A stretch of 16,217 nt of DNA, taken from contig JAEYUQ010000027.1 of NCBI GenBank assembly GCA_023432405.1, positions 1 to 16,217 of the forward strand, written 5' to 3'. A program made the position numbers and the translations under genes. The notes under the pieces were generated by a model. The model worked only from the letters and a program-made list of their open reading frames with translations, had not been told where the DNA came from and did no database searches. The stretch comes from Actinomycetes bacterium (lineage in GTDB: Bacteria; Actinomycetota; Actinomycetes; Mycobacteriales; Mycobacteriaceae). Shown in pieces: positions 1 to 7,753 of the stretch (position 1 is the first letter of the stretch; every line of letters starts with the position of its first letter).

Positions 1-2
1 AT

Positions 3-755
3 GAGGGTGTGGATTCTTCGCACTCCCCGGAATTTGCCATGCTGGAGACTTACCAGGCTTATGGCACCTATGACACCGGCGCGGACCTGATTAAACGGCT
101 GATTCAGTACGTGGCCAAGCAGATTTCCCCTGCCGAGAACAAGGAGTACGAGGTTACCTTGGCCGACGGCTCCACCTATGACTTCGGCGGGGAGTGGAAG
201 TCTATTGAGATGTATCCTTCCCTGAACGACGCCCTTCAGCGCAAGTTCCCAGGTCAGCCAGCGGTGACCATTGACTCCACCGTGGAGGAACTGGCGGCTC
301 TGGCTGAGGTGATTGGGCTGAAAGGGGATAGCTCCTGGGGGCATGGGAAGTATGTGGAGGAAATTTGGGAGCATCTCTGCGCAGATCAGCTGGAAGGGCC
401 CATCTTTGTTCGTAACTTCCCTGTAGAGACTTCTCCGCTGACTCGTCAGCACCGTTCCACACCGGGAGTAACAGAAAAGTGGGATCTCTACGTGCGCGGC
501 TTCGAGCTGGCCACAGGGTACTCCGAGCTCGTGGATCCTGTGATCCAGCGCGAGCGCTTCGAGGATCAAGCTCGCCTGGCTGCTGGCGGTGACGATGAAG
601 CCATGCGTCTCGACGAGGACTTCCTGGAAGCTATGGAGCAAGGAATGCCACCCACCTCTGGCAACGGAATGGGGATTGATCGCCTCCTTATGGCTCTGAC
701 AGGTTTGGGTATCCGTGAGACTATCCTCTTCCCCTTGGTGAAACCCGAGAGCTAA
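3..755 (+). CDS. lysS: Lysyl-tRNA synthetase, class II (C-terminal part)
   Basis: Charges tRNA-Lys with lysine in the cytoplasm, using ATP. The frame is open to the left edge (it reads E-G-V-D-S-S-H-S-P-E-F from base 3), so the gene starts outside the window; the GTG at 9 is internal, not a start. What remains is about 250 residues of the catalytic core. It begins in class II motif 2 territory (the stretch ending EFAMLETYQAYGTY is typical of LysRS) and ends with motif 3, GMGIDRLLMAL, and the family's usual ending R-E-T-I-L-F-P. The segment E-T-S-P-L-T-R-Q-H and the G-F-E-L-A-T-G-Y-S-E-L run are also class II LysRS signatures. A fused MprF-type LysX version carries its extra membrane domain at the N-terminus and cannot be excluded from the C-terminal part alone; stand-alone LysS is the commoner case next to clpC. 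Ends in TAA. Nothing unusual is seen. Confidence 0.95.
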   Translation, partial: EGVDSSHSPEFAMLETYQAYGTYDTGADLIKRLIQYVAKQISPAENKEYEVTLADGSTYDFGGEWKSIEMYPSLNDALQRKFPGQPAVTIDSTVEELAALAEVIGLKGDSSWGHGKYVEEIWEHLCADQLEGPIFVRNFPVETSPLTRQHRSTPGVTEKWDLYVRGFELATGYSELVDPVIQRERFEDQARLAAGGDDEAMRLDEDFLEAMEQGMPPTSGNGMGIDRLLMALTGLGIRETILFPLVKPES

Positions 756-797
756 CCGCCGTTCAGCCGTGTGCTGAGATGTGCTCCGAGGGGCGTA

Positions 798-822
798 GGA
801 GGGAGCGTGTAAGGTTCCCTCC
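798..822 (+). terminator. Weak hairpin downstream of lysS
   Basis: GGAGGGA (798-804) pairs with TCCCTCC (816-822) across an 11-nt loop, 43 bases after the lysS stop codon. There is no T-run after it, so it is only a candidate transcription end. The 243-base gap it sits in (756-998) otherwise holds the sortase-gene upstream region. Confidence 0.3.
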
Positions 823-888
823 CCATGAAAGCCGTGTTGCTCAGGTTTCCGGAGATGATTCCAGTTAGCATTGTGATGGGTGCGACTT

Positions 889-907
889 CAAGCTGAATTC
901 TAGCTTG
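889..907. promoter_or_regulatory. Inverted repeat upstream of the sortase-like gene
   Basis: CAAGCT (889-894) and AGCTTG (902-907) form a perfect inverted repeat around a 7-base spacer, 92 bases before the ATG at 999. An AT-rich stretch with TATAAA at 950-955 lies between it and the gene and is a possible -10, but I see no well-spaced -35. The repeat could be an operator; no regulator is encoded nearby. Confidence 0.3.
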
Positions 908-998
908 CTACGAGCGTAGAATTTCCTGTAAGAATCCGCATAATAGTGTTATAAAAATCTTCAAAGGTTCTTCTTGAGAAGTTGAGAGAAAGACTGGT

Positions 999-1724
999 AT
1001 GACTGACAACCAAGGAATGCTGACCCCAGATGAGCCGGACACCTCCAGCGATGCAACGGCGTCGCAAAGCAGGAAAACACCCATCATCATTGGCGCTATT
1101 GTTGCTGTCCTCATTGTGATTGCAGCTATTGCCGGGTATCAGCTACTCAACAACACCGACACTGCCTCTGGGAACGGGGATCAGTCCAACTCCGCAAACG
1201 CTCCTGGCTACGTGGATGATTCAGGACGCCAGAATAATCTTCCGGCTCCTGCCCCCGGCGCTAACTCTGAGGTCAAAGAGATGAGTATGCGCATTGGGGA
1301 TCGTACCGCGCCGGTGGATCTGATTCAGGCCACGGACAACAACTCCCTCCTGCCGCCCCAGGACGTGAAGCGTGTGGGCTGGTATTCTGCCTCTGCTATT
1401 CCAGGCGTGAACGGCGCTGGTTCTTCCTTGATTACCGGGCACATTAACGACGCCACTCAGGGCGACGGATATGCACACCAGTTCACCTCCCTGAAAGAAG
1501 GAGATAAGGTTATTGTGACCGTCAACGGGGAGGATCGTTCCTTCACCGTCAATGCAGAGCCCTATCACGTTCCGAAGGGCACGCAGTTCCCGGATATTGT
1601 GAACCAAGCTGAGGGAGACAACCAGCTGGTGTTGATTACCTGCGGTGGCCAGTTTGTGGGTGGCCTGCTGGGATACGCCGATAACATCATTGTGACGGCC
1701 GTGCCTGATAACCCGATTGGATAA
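999..1724 (+). CDS. Class F-type sortase-like membrane protein, no arginine after the Cys
   Basis: A 241-residue protein. Cytoplasmic N-terminal tail (1-27), one membrane segment (about 28-47), a Ser/Asn/Pro-rich linker to about residue 90, then a sortase domain outside the membrane. Sortases cut a sorting motif and transfer the protein to an amine acceptor through Cys, His and Arg. The fold signature is clear: R-V-G-W-Y-S near 125-130, the S-L-I-T-G-H motif with H148, and L-V-L-I-T-C-G-G with the nucleophile-position C215, then D-N-I-I-V near 228-232. The layout and short length fit the class E/F actinobacterial group. Oddity: between C215 and the end there is no arginine at all, although sortases place their catalytic Arg there; A227 lies in the Y-x-D-N block where class F enzymes often have one. 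It may be inactive, divergent, or use another residue. The ATG is preceded by a poor GAGAGAAAG ribosome site. The gene stands alone, convergent with the DPEFS protein. Confidence 0.85.
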   Translation: MTDNQGMLTPDEPDTSSDATASQSRKTPIIIGAIVAVLIVIAAIAGYQLLNNTDTASGNGDQSNSANAPGYVDDSGRQNNLPAPAPGANSEVKEMSMRIGDRTAPVDLIQATDNNSLLPPQDVKRVGWYSASAIPGVNGAGSSLITGHINDATQGDGYAHQFTSLKEGDKVIVTVNGEDRSFTVNAEPYHVPKGTQFPDIVNQAEGDNQLVLITCGGQFVGGLLGYADNIIVTAVPDNPIG

Positions 1725-1820
1725 GTATCGCGTTGCTAAATCCGGCCGGATAAGTATCGCGTTGCTAAACCCGGCAGGGTAGGTATTGGGTTGCTAAATC
1801 CGGTTGGATAGGTGCGTTGC
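1719..1820. repeat. 29-bp tandem repeat, three units plus a partial fourth
   Basis: Units begin at 1719, 1748 and 1777; a decayed start of a fourth runs from 1806. Units 1 and 2 are nearly identical over GGATAAGTATCGCGTTGCTA and the following CCGG block; unit 3 has several substitutions (GGGTAGGTATTGGGTTGC). Unit 1 overlaps the TAA stop (1722-1724) of the sortase-like gene, so the repeat array forms its immediate 3' UTR. The period is not a multiple of three, so it is not a coding repeat. Confidence 0.9.
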
Positions 1821-1881
1821 CTACGCACAAGAAATCCCCGCGTACAAGAAATCCCCTGCCGAGAACCCTCGGACAGGGGAT
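1812..1881. terminator. Hairpins between convergent genes
   Basis: Two hairpins. GTGCGT (1812-1817) pairs with ACGCAC (1823-1828). A stronger one pairs ATCCCCTGCCGAG (1851-1863) with 1868-1881 over 13 base pairs, with a single bulged A at 1873 and a four-base loop. It lies 47 bases beyond the stop of the minus-strand DPEFS gene and about 127 bases beyond the plus-strand sortase-like gene. No long T-run follows on either strand, although the minus strand reads GATTTCTTGT after a short GC stretch. Probably a bidirectional transcription end. Confidence 0.55.
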
Positions 1882-1927
1882 GTTGTCACTTTACAGTGAA
1901 GTAAATCGAGTAAGTGCAGTGTTTCGA

Positions 1928-2881
1928 TTAGGCCTCTGGGAACTCTGCAACGGGAAGCTCATCGGCAGTCAAGGAGTCGCCCACGAAGGAGACCTTGTCG
2001 AAGCCGTTGAGCTTCAGGACCTGGAATATCTGCTCCAGAGCCTGAGCGTCAGACTCCTCGTCGAAAGTGGCAGCCTTACGCACAGTGACGGCATGGCTAT
2101 CATTCTCATCGAAGTCCAGGGTGGCAATCTCGTGGCCAGCCTGCTGCTCCAGCTCAAACTTGACGCGGTTCACAGCCAGGCGTCCGCTCTGAATAAAGCC
2201 GGGGCGCTCCGGAGTCTGCTCTGAGTCAGGACGATAGATGGTTTTGACCTTGTCATCACCGCGAAGCGGCAAACCCTGAGGGCCAACCACAGAGAAATCA
2301 GGATCAATCAATTCCTGGAGCGGGATGACGGAGAACTCAGGATCAATGAAGGAAACACTGTGGGTTTCCACGCGAATCAACGAGAACTCGGGGTCAATGA
2401 GATCCTCGGGGACGTCGATGAAGTTATCGGGCATGGGGCGAATTTTGCCGGGGAGAGACGGCTCGGGGAGGGAGTCAGGCTCCAAGGCATTGCCCTCGGC
2501 ATCAACCACAGAGAACTCGGGGTCCACATCAGTGACAGGCCCCAAGGGGAGGAACGAAGCCAGAGGAGCGGGGAGGTAGGTAACCTCGTCGAAGCCGTTA
2601 ATGGAGAGGGCTTCAAAAATCTTATTAACCAGCTCCTGATCCTTCTCACTGAAGTTCTCAGCCTGAGAAACATGAGCCACGTTGGTGGCATTGTCGGGGA
2701 AGTCGATGTCCACCAGGTTGTGTCCGGCTTCCTGCTCAACCTGAGCCTCAACGCGCTGGACGGCGTTCTTACCAGACTTGAGAAGCGGCTGATCAGCCGC
2801 AATGGCGGGGCTGGCTACAGTGGTAGCAGCTAAACCGGCAATAGCCAACGCGGCGACGGCGTGGTGGGCGCGGTTCTTCAT
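1928..2881 (-). CDS. Secreted two-domain protein with four D-P-[E/D]-F-S motifs, unknown function
   Basis: 317 residues from the ATG at 2881, chosen because GAAAGGAAG lies 6 bases upstream and the product then starts with a clean signal peptide (M-K-N-R-A-H-H, hydrophobic core, A-S-P-A-I-A, cut near residue 28). I do not recognise the family. The mature protein has three parts. Residues 33-103 and 229-300 are copies of one domain: [K/Q]-S-G-[K/R]-x-A-V-x-R-V, then E-Q-[E/Q]-A-G-H, a D-I-D-F/L-D-F-D strand, a helix and N-G-F-D-[E/K]-V. Between them is a Pro- and acid-rich linker carrying D-P-E-F-S at 120, 163 and 180 and D-P-D-F-S at 193, each followed by two aliphatic residues. No cysteine, lipobox, LPxTG or C-terminal membrane segment, so it looks released rather than anchored. 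Strongly acidic overall. It is convergent with the sortase-like gene and divergent from the exporter at 3179. Confidence 0.85.
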   Translation of the reverse strand: MKNRAHHAVAALAIAGLAATTVASPAIAADQPLLKSGKNAVQRVEAQVEQEAGHNLVDIDFPDNATNVAHVSQAENFSEKDQELVNKIFEALSINGFDEVTYLPAPLASFLPLGPVTDVDPEFSVVDAEGNALEPDSLPEPSLPGKIRPMPDNFIDVPEDLIDPEFSLIRVETHSVSFIDPEFSVIPLQELIDPDFSVVGPQGLPLRGDDKVKTIYRPDSEQTPERPGFIQSGRLAVNRVKFELEQQAGHEIATLDFDENDSHAVTVRKAATFDEESDAQALEQIFQVLKLNGFDKVSFVGDSLTADELPVAEFPEA

Positions 2882-2959
2882 AAGATACTTCCTTTCGCTA
2901 GAAGTGAGTGAGTCGGTCAAGGCCGTGCTTTCACAGGATCCCCTTCCGGCTGCCAGCTA

Positions 2960-2987
2960 ATTGTAAGCTTTTTTGGAAATAAATCAA
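2960..2987 (-). promoter_or_regulatory. Promoter of the DPEFS protein gene
   Basis: On the minus strand TTGATT (2987-2982) and TACAAT (2965-2960) are separated by 16 bases of A/T-rich spacer: a good sigma-A type promoter. Transcription would start near 2952, giving an untranslated leader of about 70 bases before the ATG at 2881. The rest of the 297-base divergent region up to 3178 shows no convincing promoter for the exporter gene. Confidence 0.6.
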
Positions 2988-3178
2988 AGGTTTCTTCAAA
3001 AAATCTTAGATTTGCTGGTCGATGTACTATTTTCTGGTGTTCCTGTAGGCGCCGAGTTGGTTTTCTGGCGGTGCCATGTTCGGTGTCTGCAGGTTTTGCG
3101 TTGGGTTTTCAGCGGTGCTCGGTTGAGTTCGGATTGGTGCCGCGGTGGCCATCGTAGGAGAGGAAGAGGAGATAACTT

Positions 3179-4726
3179 ATGGCGGAGCAGAACGATGCTT
3201 GCGAAGCTACTGGCAGTGCCAGTGCCCGCGAAAGTGGAGACAGTACTAGTGCTCGCAAAGCTACTGGCAGTGGCAGTGCCCCCAAAGCTGGTGGCAGGAA
3301 GGATGTCGAGCCTAAAACCAAGGTGATTCTGGCTGTGTTGGTAGCTGGAGCCACCGTCATGATCCTGAATGAGACCATACTGTCCGTTGCTCTTCCCACC
3401 CTGATGAAGCACTTTAACGCCTCGGCAGACACCGTTCAGTGGCTGATTACAGGCTTCATGCTCACAATGGCCGTGGTTATTCCCGCCACCGGCTACATCA
3501 TGGAGCGCTTCACCACTCGGACAATTTTCCTGGTGGCGCTACTGTCCTTTACTCTAGGTTCCCTCCTGGGGGCTTTTGCTCCCGCTTTATGGGTGCTCAT
3601 GCTGGCTCGTATTATCCAAGCAATTGGCACCGCTATTAGTATGCCGTTGCTCTCAGCGGTGGCAATGACCTTGGTTCCGCCCTCGCGCCGAGGCAGAGTG
3701 ATGGGAGTTATCTCCGTGGTGATTGCCGTAGCCCCGGCACTTGGCCCCACCCTCGGAGGCCTTATCCTGAACACACTGGGCTGGCACTGGATGTTTATCG
3801 TGATGGTTCCTATCGGCCTCGTGGTCTTTGTTCTGGGCTTCTTCCTTTTGACCAACGTGGGAGAAAACAACCGCGTCCCCTTCCATCTCCCGTCTCTTCT
3901 CCTAGCTGCCGTGGCATTCGGAGGAATGATTTTCGGCCTGAGCTCTATCAGCAAAATTTTGGTGGGAGCCAATCGCATTGCCATTCCAGTGTTCCTGGTT
4001 GGCTTGGTGGCCTTCATTGCTTTTGTCTACTTCCAGCTGCGCCTGGCAAAGGCCAACCGTGCCCTTTTGAACCTGGCGCCCTTCACTATCCCCAACTATT
4101 CCTGGTCCATCGTTTCTGCGGTTTTGCTGTTCATGGGGATGTTTGGTTCTTTCACTATTCTTCCGCTCTTCCTTCAGCAGGTTTTGGATCTCTCGCCACT
4201 GTTGGCTGGCTTAGCCGTAATGCCGGGAGGCGTTCTGGAGGGAATCATGGCCCCCTACGTGGGGCGTCTCTATGACCGCTACGGTCCGCGTCCCCTCATG
4301 CTCCCCGGAGGAATCATTGTCCTGATCTGTTACTTCCTCTTCTCCAGTTTGGATCAGGACTCCACCTTGGCGGGAGCTATCACCGTTCATGTGATTTTTT
4401 CCTTGGGGCTTGCCCTCATCATGACACCGATGATGACAACCGCTCTGGGCTCTGTCCCCAAACCGCTCTACGGTCATGCTTCGGCTATTCTCAACACCCT
4501 TCAGCAGTTGGCTGGAGCTGTGGGAACTGCTGTGATGGTAGCCGCTTTAACCTTGGGCTCGGGGGCAGCACAGCTCCAAGGGGCCACCCGTGAAGCCGCC
4601 ATGTCCAGCGGCGCAAGTGTGGCATTTCTCTTTGCTGGAGGGGTGGCCACCCTAGGTTTCATCTCCATGCTGTTTGTCAAACGGGTTCCAGATACGGTGG
4701 AACCCCAGGGCACCTCCGCTCACTAG
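3179..4726 (+). CDS. MFS multidrug exporter, DHA2 (14-TM) family
   Basis: 515 residues; proton-coupled drug efflux across the cytoplasmic membrane is the family role, substrate unknown. After a hydrophilic tail of about 46 residues come roughly 14 hydrophobic segments (first at about 48-65, last about 480-500). The DHA2 motif L-N-E-T-I-L-S-V-A-L-P-T-L is at 63-75 and the antiporter motif C, A-P-A-L-G-P-T-L-G-G, at 185-194 in the fifth segment. The loop 2-3 motif reads G-Y-I-M-E-R-F-T-T-R, with Glu for the usual Asp. ATG at 3179 follows GAAGAGGAG by about 6 bases. The cytoplasmic tail is made of an 18-residue in-frame duplication (see the repeat entry). No TetR or MarR regulator sits beside it. 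Close in type to EmrB/QacA/LmrB exporters, but a specific name cannot be given. Confidence 0.92.
   Translation: MAEQNDACEATGSASARESGDSTSARKATGSGSAPKAGGRKDVEPKTKVILAVLVAGATVMILNETILSVALPTLMKHFNASADTVQWLITGFMLTMAVVIPATGYIMERFTTRTIFLVALLSFTLGSLLGAFAPALWVLMLARIIQAIGTAISMPLLSAVAMTLVPPSRRGRVMGVISVVIAVAPALGPTLGGLILNTLGWHWMFIVMVPIGLVVFVLGFFLLTNVGENNRVPFHLPSLLLAAVAFGGMIFGLSSISKILVGANRIAIPVFLVGLVAFIAFVYFQLRLAKANRALLNLAPFTIPNYSWSIVSAVLLFMGMFGSFTILPLFLQQVLDLSPLLAGLAVMPGGVLEGIMAPYVGRLYDRYGPRPLMLPGGIIVLICYFLFSSLDQDSTLAGAITVHVIFSLGLALIMTPMMTTALGSVPKPLYGHASAILNTLQQLAGAVGTAVMVAALTLGSGAAQLQGATREAAMSSGASVAFLFAGGVATLGFISMLFVKRVPDTVEPQGTSAH
3201..3287 (+). repeat. 54-bp in-frame duplication in the exporter N-terminus
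   Basis: GCGAAGCTACTGGCAGTG (3201-3218) recurs as GCAAAGCTACTGGCAGTG (3255-3272), and the following bases also match imperfectly. The period of 54 bases is 18 codons, giving two A-T-G-S-[A/G]-S-A stretches in the Ser/Ala/Gly-rich cytoplasmic tail. Confidence 0.85.
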
Positions 4727-4941
4727 ACGGCCCGGCGCTGCCAGGAGGGGCGTCGATACGGCAAAACAGCAGGGGGCACAAGGGGTAGTAGATGGGGCGC
4801 CCAAGGCCGTGTTCGCTACTGGCTTACAGACGCTCTGAACTGCGTAAACAGTGCTTTTTGCCGTCGCTCAGGCGGTAAGGACACCTCTTGGGGTGAAGCT
4901 GGGCGTTACAGTGAGTGACACACAGTAAAAAATGAAACCAC

Positions 4942-4957
4942 CACTGAAGTATCAGTG
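4942..4957. promoter_or_regulatory. Short inverted repeat in the clpC leader
   Basis: CACTG (4942-4946) and CAGTG (4953-4957) flank AAGTAT, 22 bases before the clpC start. It is close to the ribosome site, so it could be an operator or a small leader hairpin. Weak by itself. Confidence 0.2.
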
Positions 4958-4979
4958 AAGAAAGTACAAGGGGAACATC

Positions 4980-7571
4980 GTGTTTGAGAGGTTCACGGAT
5001 CGCGCGCGGCGTGTCATAGTGTTGGCGCAGGAAGAGGCGCGCGAGCTTAACCACAATTACATTGGTACCGAGCATATTTTGCTGGGGCTTATCCACGAGG
5101 GCGAGGGAGTTGCGGCCAAAGCCCTTGAATCAATGGGTATTTCCCTTGACGACGTCCGCCGTGAAGTGGAGGACATTATTGGTCGCGGTACTCATCCCGC
5201 CGGGGACCACATACCCTTTACTCCGCGCGCTAAGAAGGTGCTTGAGCTGTCTTTGCGCGAGGGCTTACAAATGGGGCACAAATATATAGGTACAGAGTTC
5301 CTTCTCTTAGGGCTGATCCGTGAGGGTGAGGGTGTCGCCGCTCAGGTACTCGTAAAGCTGGGGGCCGATCTCAAGCGGGTACGCCAACAGGTGATGCAGC
5401 TGCTCTCTGGGTATGAAGGCAACGAGTCCCAGCAGGGTGGTAGTGGCCCGGTGGGGGCAGGTGCCGTGCCAGGTGGGCGTGGTGGCGGCGTGGGAGATCG
5501 CTCTAATTCTCTGGTGCTTGACCAGTTTGGGCGCAACCTCACTAAAGCAGCCCGTGAAGGCAAGCTGGATCCCGTGGTGGGGCGTGAAGATCAAATCCAG
5601 CGCATTATGCAGGTACTATCTCGACGCACCAAGAACAACCCAGTTCTCATTGGGGAACCCGGCGTAGGTAAAACGGCCGTCGTTGAGGGGTTAGCTTTAG
5701 CCATTGTGAATGGAAACGTTCCAGAAACCCTCAAGGATAAACAGCTGTACTCCTTGGATTTAGGTTCTCTGGTGGCAGGCTCTCGCTACCGTGGTGATTT
5801 TGAGGAGCGCCTCAAGAAGGTGCTCAAAGAGATTCAGCAACGCGGTGACATCATTTTGTTCATCGACGAGATTCACACCCTGGTGGGTGCTGGTGCAGCA
5901 GAGGGAGCCATTGATGCTGCCAGTTTGCTGAAGCCCAAACTAGCTCGGGGTGAATTGCAGACTATCGGCGCCACAACCTCTGAGGAATACCGTAAGCATA
6001 TTGAAAAGGATGCGGCGTTGGAACGCCGTTTCCAGCCTGTTCAGGTGCCTGAGCCCTCCGTGAAACTGACGGTGGAAATTCTCAAGGGACTGCGGGACCG
6101 CTACGAGAAGCACCACCGCGTCTCAATTACTGACGGCGCTTTGGTGGCTGCAGCTCAGCTCTCAGACCGTTACATCACAGACCGCTTCCTGCCGGATAAA
6201 GCCGTAGACCTTATTGATGAGGCTGGTGCCAGGCTACGCATTAAACGGATGACTGCTCCCGATGAGCTGCGCGAAGTGGACGAGCGTATTAATAAGGTGC
6301 GTCGTCAGAAAGAGGCGGCCATAGATGCTCAGGACTTTGAAAAGGCCGCTGGGTTGCGTGACCAAGAACGTACCTTGAGTGAGGAACGCGCTGCTAAGGA
6401 AGAGAAGTGGCGTACAGGGGATGCAGACCAGATTGCTGAGGTAGGCGAAGAGGAGATAGCCGCAGTGCTGGCTGAGTGGACTGGCATTCCGGTGTTCAAG
6501 CTCACTGAACAGGAATCTGCACGTCTTCTGCGGATGGAAGAGGAACTGCACAAGAGAATCATTGGTCAGGAAGATGCAGTCAAGGCAGTCTCCCGAGCAA
6601 TTCGTCGCACTCGTGCTGGATTGAAAGATCCCAAGCGTCCCAATGGCTCCTTCATTTTCGCAGGACCTTCTGGTGTGGGTAAGACGGAGTTGTCCAAGGC
6701 GCTTGCCGAATTCCTCTTCGGGGATGAAGACTCTCTCATCCAGATTGATATGGGCGAGTTCCATGACCGCTACACGGCCTCCAGGCTGTTTGGTTCCCCG
6801 CCCGGGTATGTCGGATACGAGGAAGGCGGCCAGCTCACGGAGAAGGTACGCCGTAAGCCCTTCAGTGTGGTGCTCTTTGATGAGATTGAAAAGGCTCACA
6901 AGGAGATTTACAACACCTTGCTGCAAGTGCTGGAAGAGGGTCGCCTGACCGACGGCCAGGGGCGCGAGGTGGACTTCAAGAACACCGTGCTCATTTTCAC
7001 CTCTAACTTGGGTACTACCGATATTTCCAAGGCAGTGGGTATGGGCTTTAGCAGCTCTGGTGCTGCCGATGAGGATACCCGCTATGAGCGGATGAAAGCT
7101 AAGGTTCAAGACCAGCTCAAGAAGCATTTCCGCCCGGAGTTCCTCAACCGCATAGATGAGATTGTGGTGTTCCACCAGCTCACCAAGGAGCAGATTGTGG
7201 AGATGGTGGATCTGCTTACTGAGCGGGTGGCACGGGCACTGGAAGGAAAAGGCATGGGTCTGGAGCTCAGCGAGAAGACGAAGAATCTTCTGGCTCAGCG
7301 TGGCTTTGATCCGGTCTTGGGTGCGCGTCCTTTGCGTCGAACCATTCAGCGCGAGTTGGAGGACCCGCTGGCGGAGAAGATTCTCTATGGAGAGTTCGGT
7401 GCCGGTGAAGTTATTCACGTAGATGTGACTGACTGGGACGGGGAGTCCAAAGACACCGAGAATGCACGCTTTGTGTTTAGCTCCACCAAGAAGGAGCTCG
7501 GCGAGGTTCCCGATGAATTAAAGACAGACCTGAAGCAGGCTGAGTCGGAGCCAGAGGAAGGCGAAAACTGA
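4980..7571 (+). CDS. clpC: ATP-dependent Clp protease ATPase subunit ClpC
   Basis: Hsp100 unfoldase that feeds proteins into the ClpP peptidase in the cytoplasm; essential in mycobacteria as ClpC1. 863 residues, within the usual actinobacterial range. Order: two Clp N-repeats (about 2-70 and 78-145), a Gly-rich linker (150-173), AAA1 with Walker A G-E-P-G-V-G-K-T at 225-232 and Walker B F-I-D-E at 294-297, a coiled M/UVR segment (about 425-470) with the A-x-D-A-Q-D-F-E-K-A-A core, AAA2 with G-P-S-G-V-G-K-T at 562-569 and V-L-F-D-E-I at 631-636, a G-M-G-F segment at 687-690 in the ClpP-docking loop region (family form [I/L]-G-F), and an acidic tail. The start is GTG at 4980, preceded by AAGGGGA with a 5-base spacer; M-F-E-R-F-T-D-R-A-R is the canonical beginning. 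It stands alone, with 253 bases upstream where I find no unambiguous promoter. Confidence 0.98.
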   Translation: MFERFTDRARRVIVLAQEEARELNHNYIGTEHILLGLIHEGEGVAAKALESMGISLDDVRREVEDIIGRGTHPAGDHIPFTPRAKKVLELSLREGLQMGHKYIGTEFLLLGLIREGEGVAAQVLVKLGADLKRVRQQVMQLLSGYEGNESQQGGSGPVGAGAVPGGRGGGVGDRSNSLVLDQFGRNLTKAAREGKLDPVVGREDQIQRIMQVLSRRTKNNPVLIGEPGVGKTAVVEGLALAIVNGNVPETLKDKQLYSLDLGSLVAGSRYRGDFEERLKKVLKEIQQRGDIILFIDEIHTLVGAGAAEGAIDAASLLKPKLARGELQTIGATTSEEYRKHIEKDAALERRFQPVQVPEPSVKLTVEILKGLRDRYEKHHRVSITDGALVAAAQLSDRYITDRFLPDKAVDLIDEAGARLRIKRMTAPDELREVDERINKVRRQKEAAIDAQDFEKAAGLRDQERTLSEERAAKEEKWRTGDADQIAEVGEEEIAAVLAEWTGIPVFKLTEQESARLLRMEEELHKRIIGQEDAVKAVSRAIRRTRAGLKDPKRPNGSFIFAGPSGVGKTELSKALAEFLFGDEDSLIQIDMGEFHDRYTASRLFGSPPGYVGYEEGGQLTEKVRRKPFSVVLFDEIEKAHKEIYNTLLQVLEEGRLTDGQGREVDFKNTVLIFTSNLGTTDISKAVGMGFSSSGAADEDTRYERMKAKVQDQLKKHFRPEFLNRIDEIVVFHQLTKEQIVEMVDLLTERVARALEGKGMGLELSEKTKNLLAQRGFDPVLGARPLRRTIQRELEDPLAEKILYGEFGAGEVIHVDVTDWDGESKDTENARFVFSSTKKELGEVPDELKTDLKQAESEPEEGEN

Positions 7572-7753
7572 GAAAATCCTAAGAAAAGTCGGAGAAGTGC
7601 AAGGTGGAACAAGGGGAGATTTAGGAAACCTTTGGATTACCTGTCTATTGGTAGTCAAAACTCTGGGAGTGGGCTAGGCTGAAGGGAGGTTTTTTGTACG
7701 GAGGTTTCTACCTCAGAAACGCGCAATCTGCGAGCAAGGAGTAGGGCGTTCAG

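Noticed and set aside
1719..1820. CRISPR-like array
   Set aside because: The 29-bp units are directly adjacent with no unique spacers; they are plain tandem repeats.
1817..2224. Plus-strand frame downstream of the 29-bp repeat
   Set aside because: Overlaps the 3' part of the DPEFS gene, whose signal peptide, promoter and domain duplication are clear.
1928..2881. DPEFS protein as a canonical sortase substrate
   Set aside because: No LPxTG-type motif followed by a hydrophobic segment and a positive tail at the C-terminus.
2996..3412. Minus-strand frames upstream of the exporter gene
   Set aside because: Low-complexity antisense of the exporter's duplicated Ser/Ala tail, without ribosome site or recognisable features.
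4795..4802. GGGCGCCC palindrome between the exporter and clpC
   Set aside because: Too short and without a T-run or repeat context to assign a role.
4865..4874. Possible ClgR box (CGCTCAGGCG) upstream of clpC
   Set aside because: The ClgR pattern as I know it has CGC and GCG separated by five bases; here the spacer is four and the outer bases do not match, so I do not call it.
6234..7418. Long open frame (394 codons) on the minus strand inside clpC
   Set aside because: Antisense shadow of a fully conserved clpC; no domain, and clpC covers the whole stretch.
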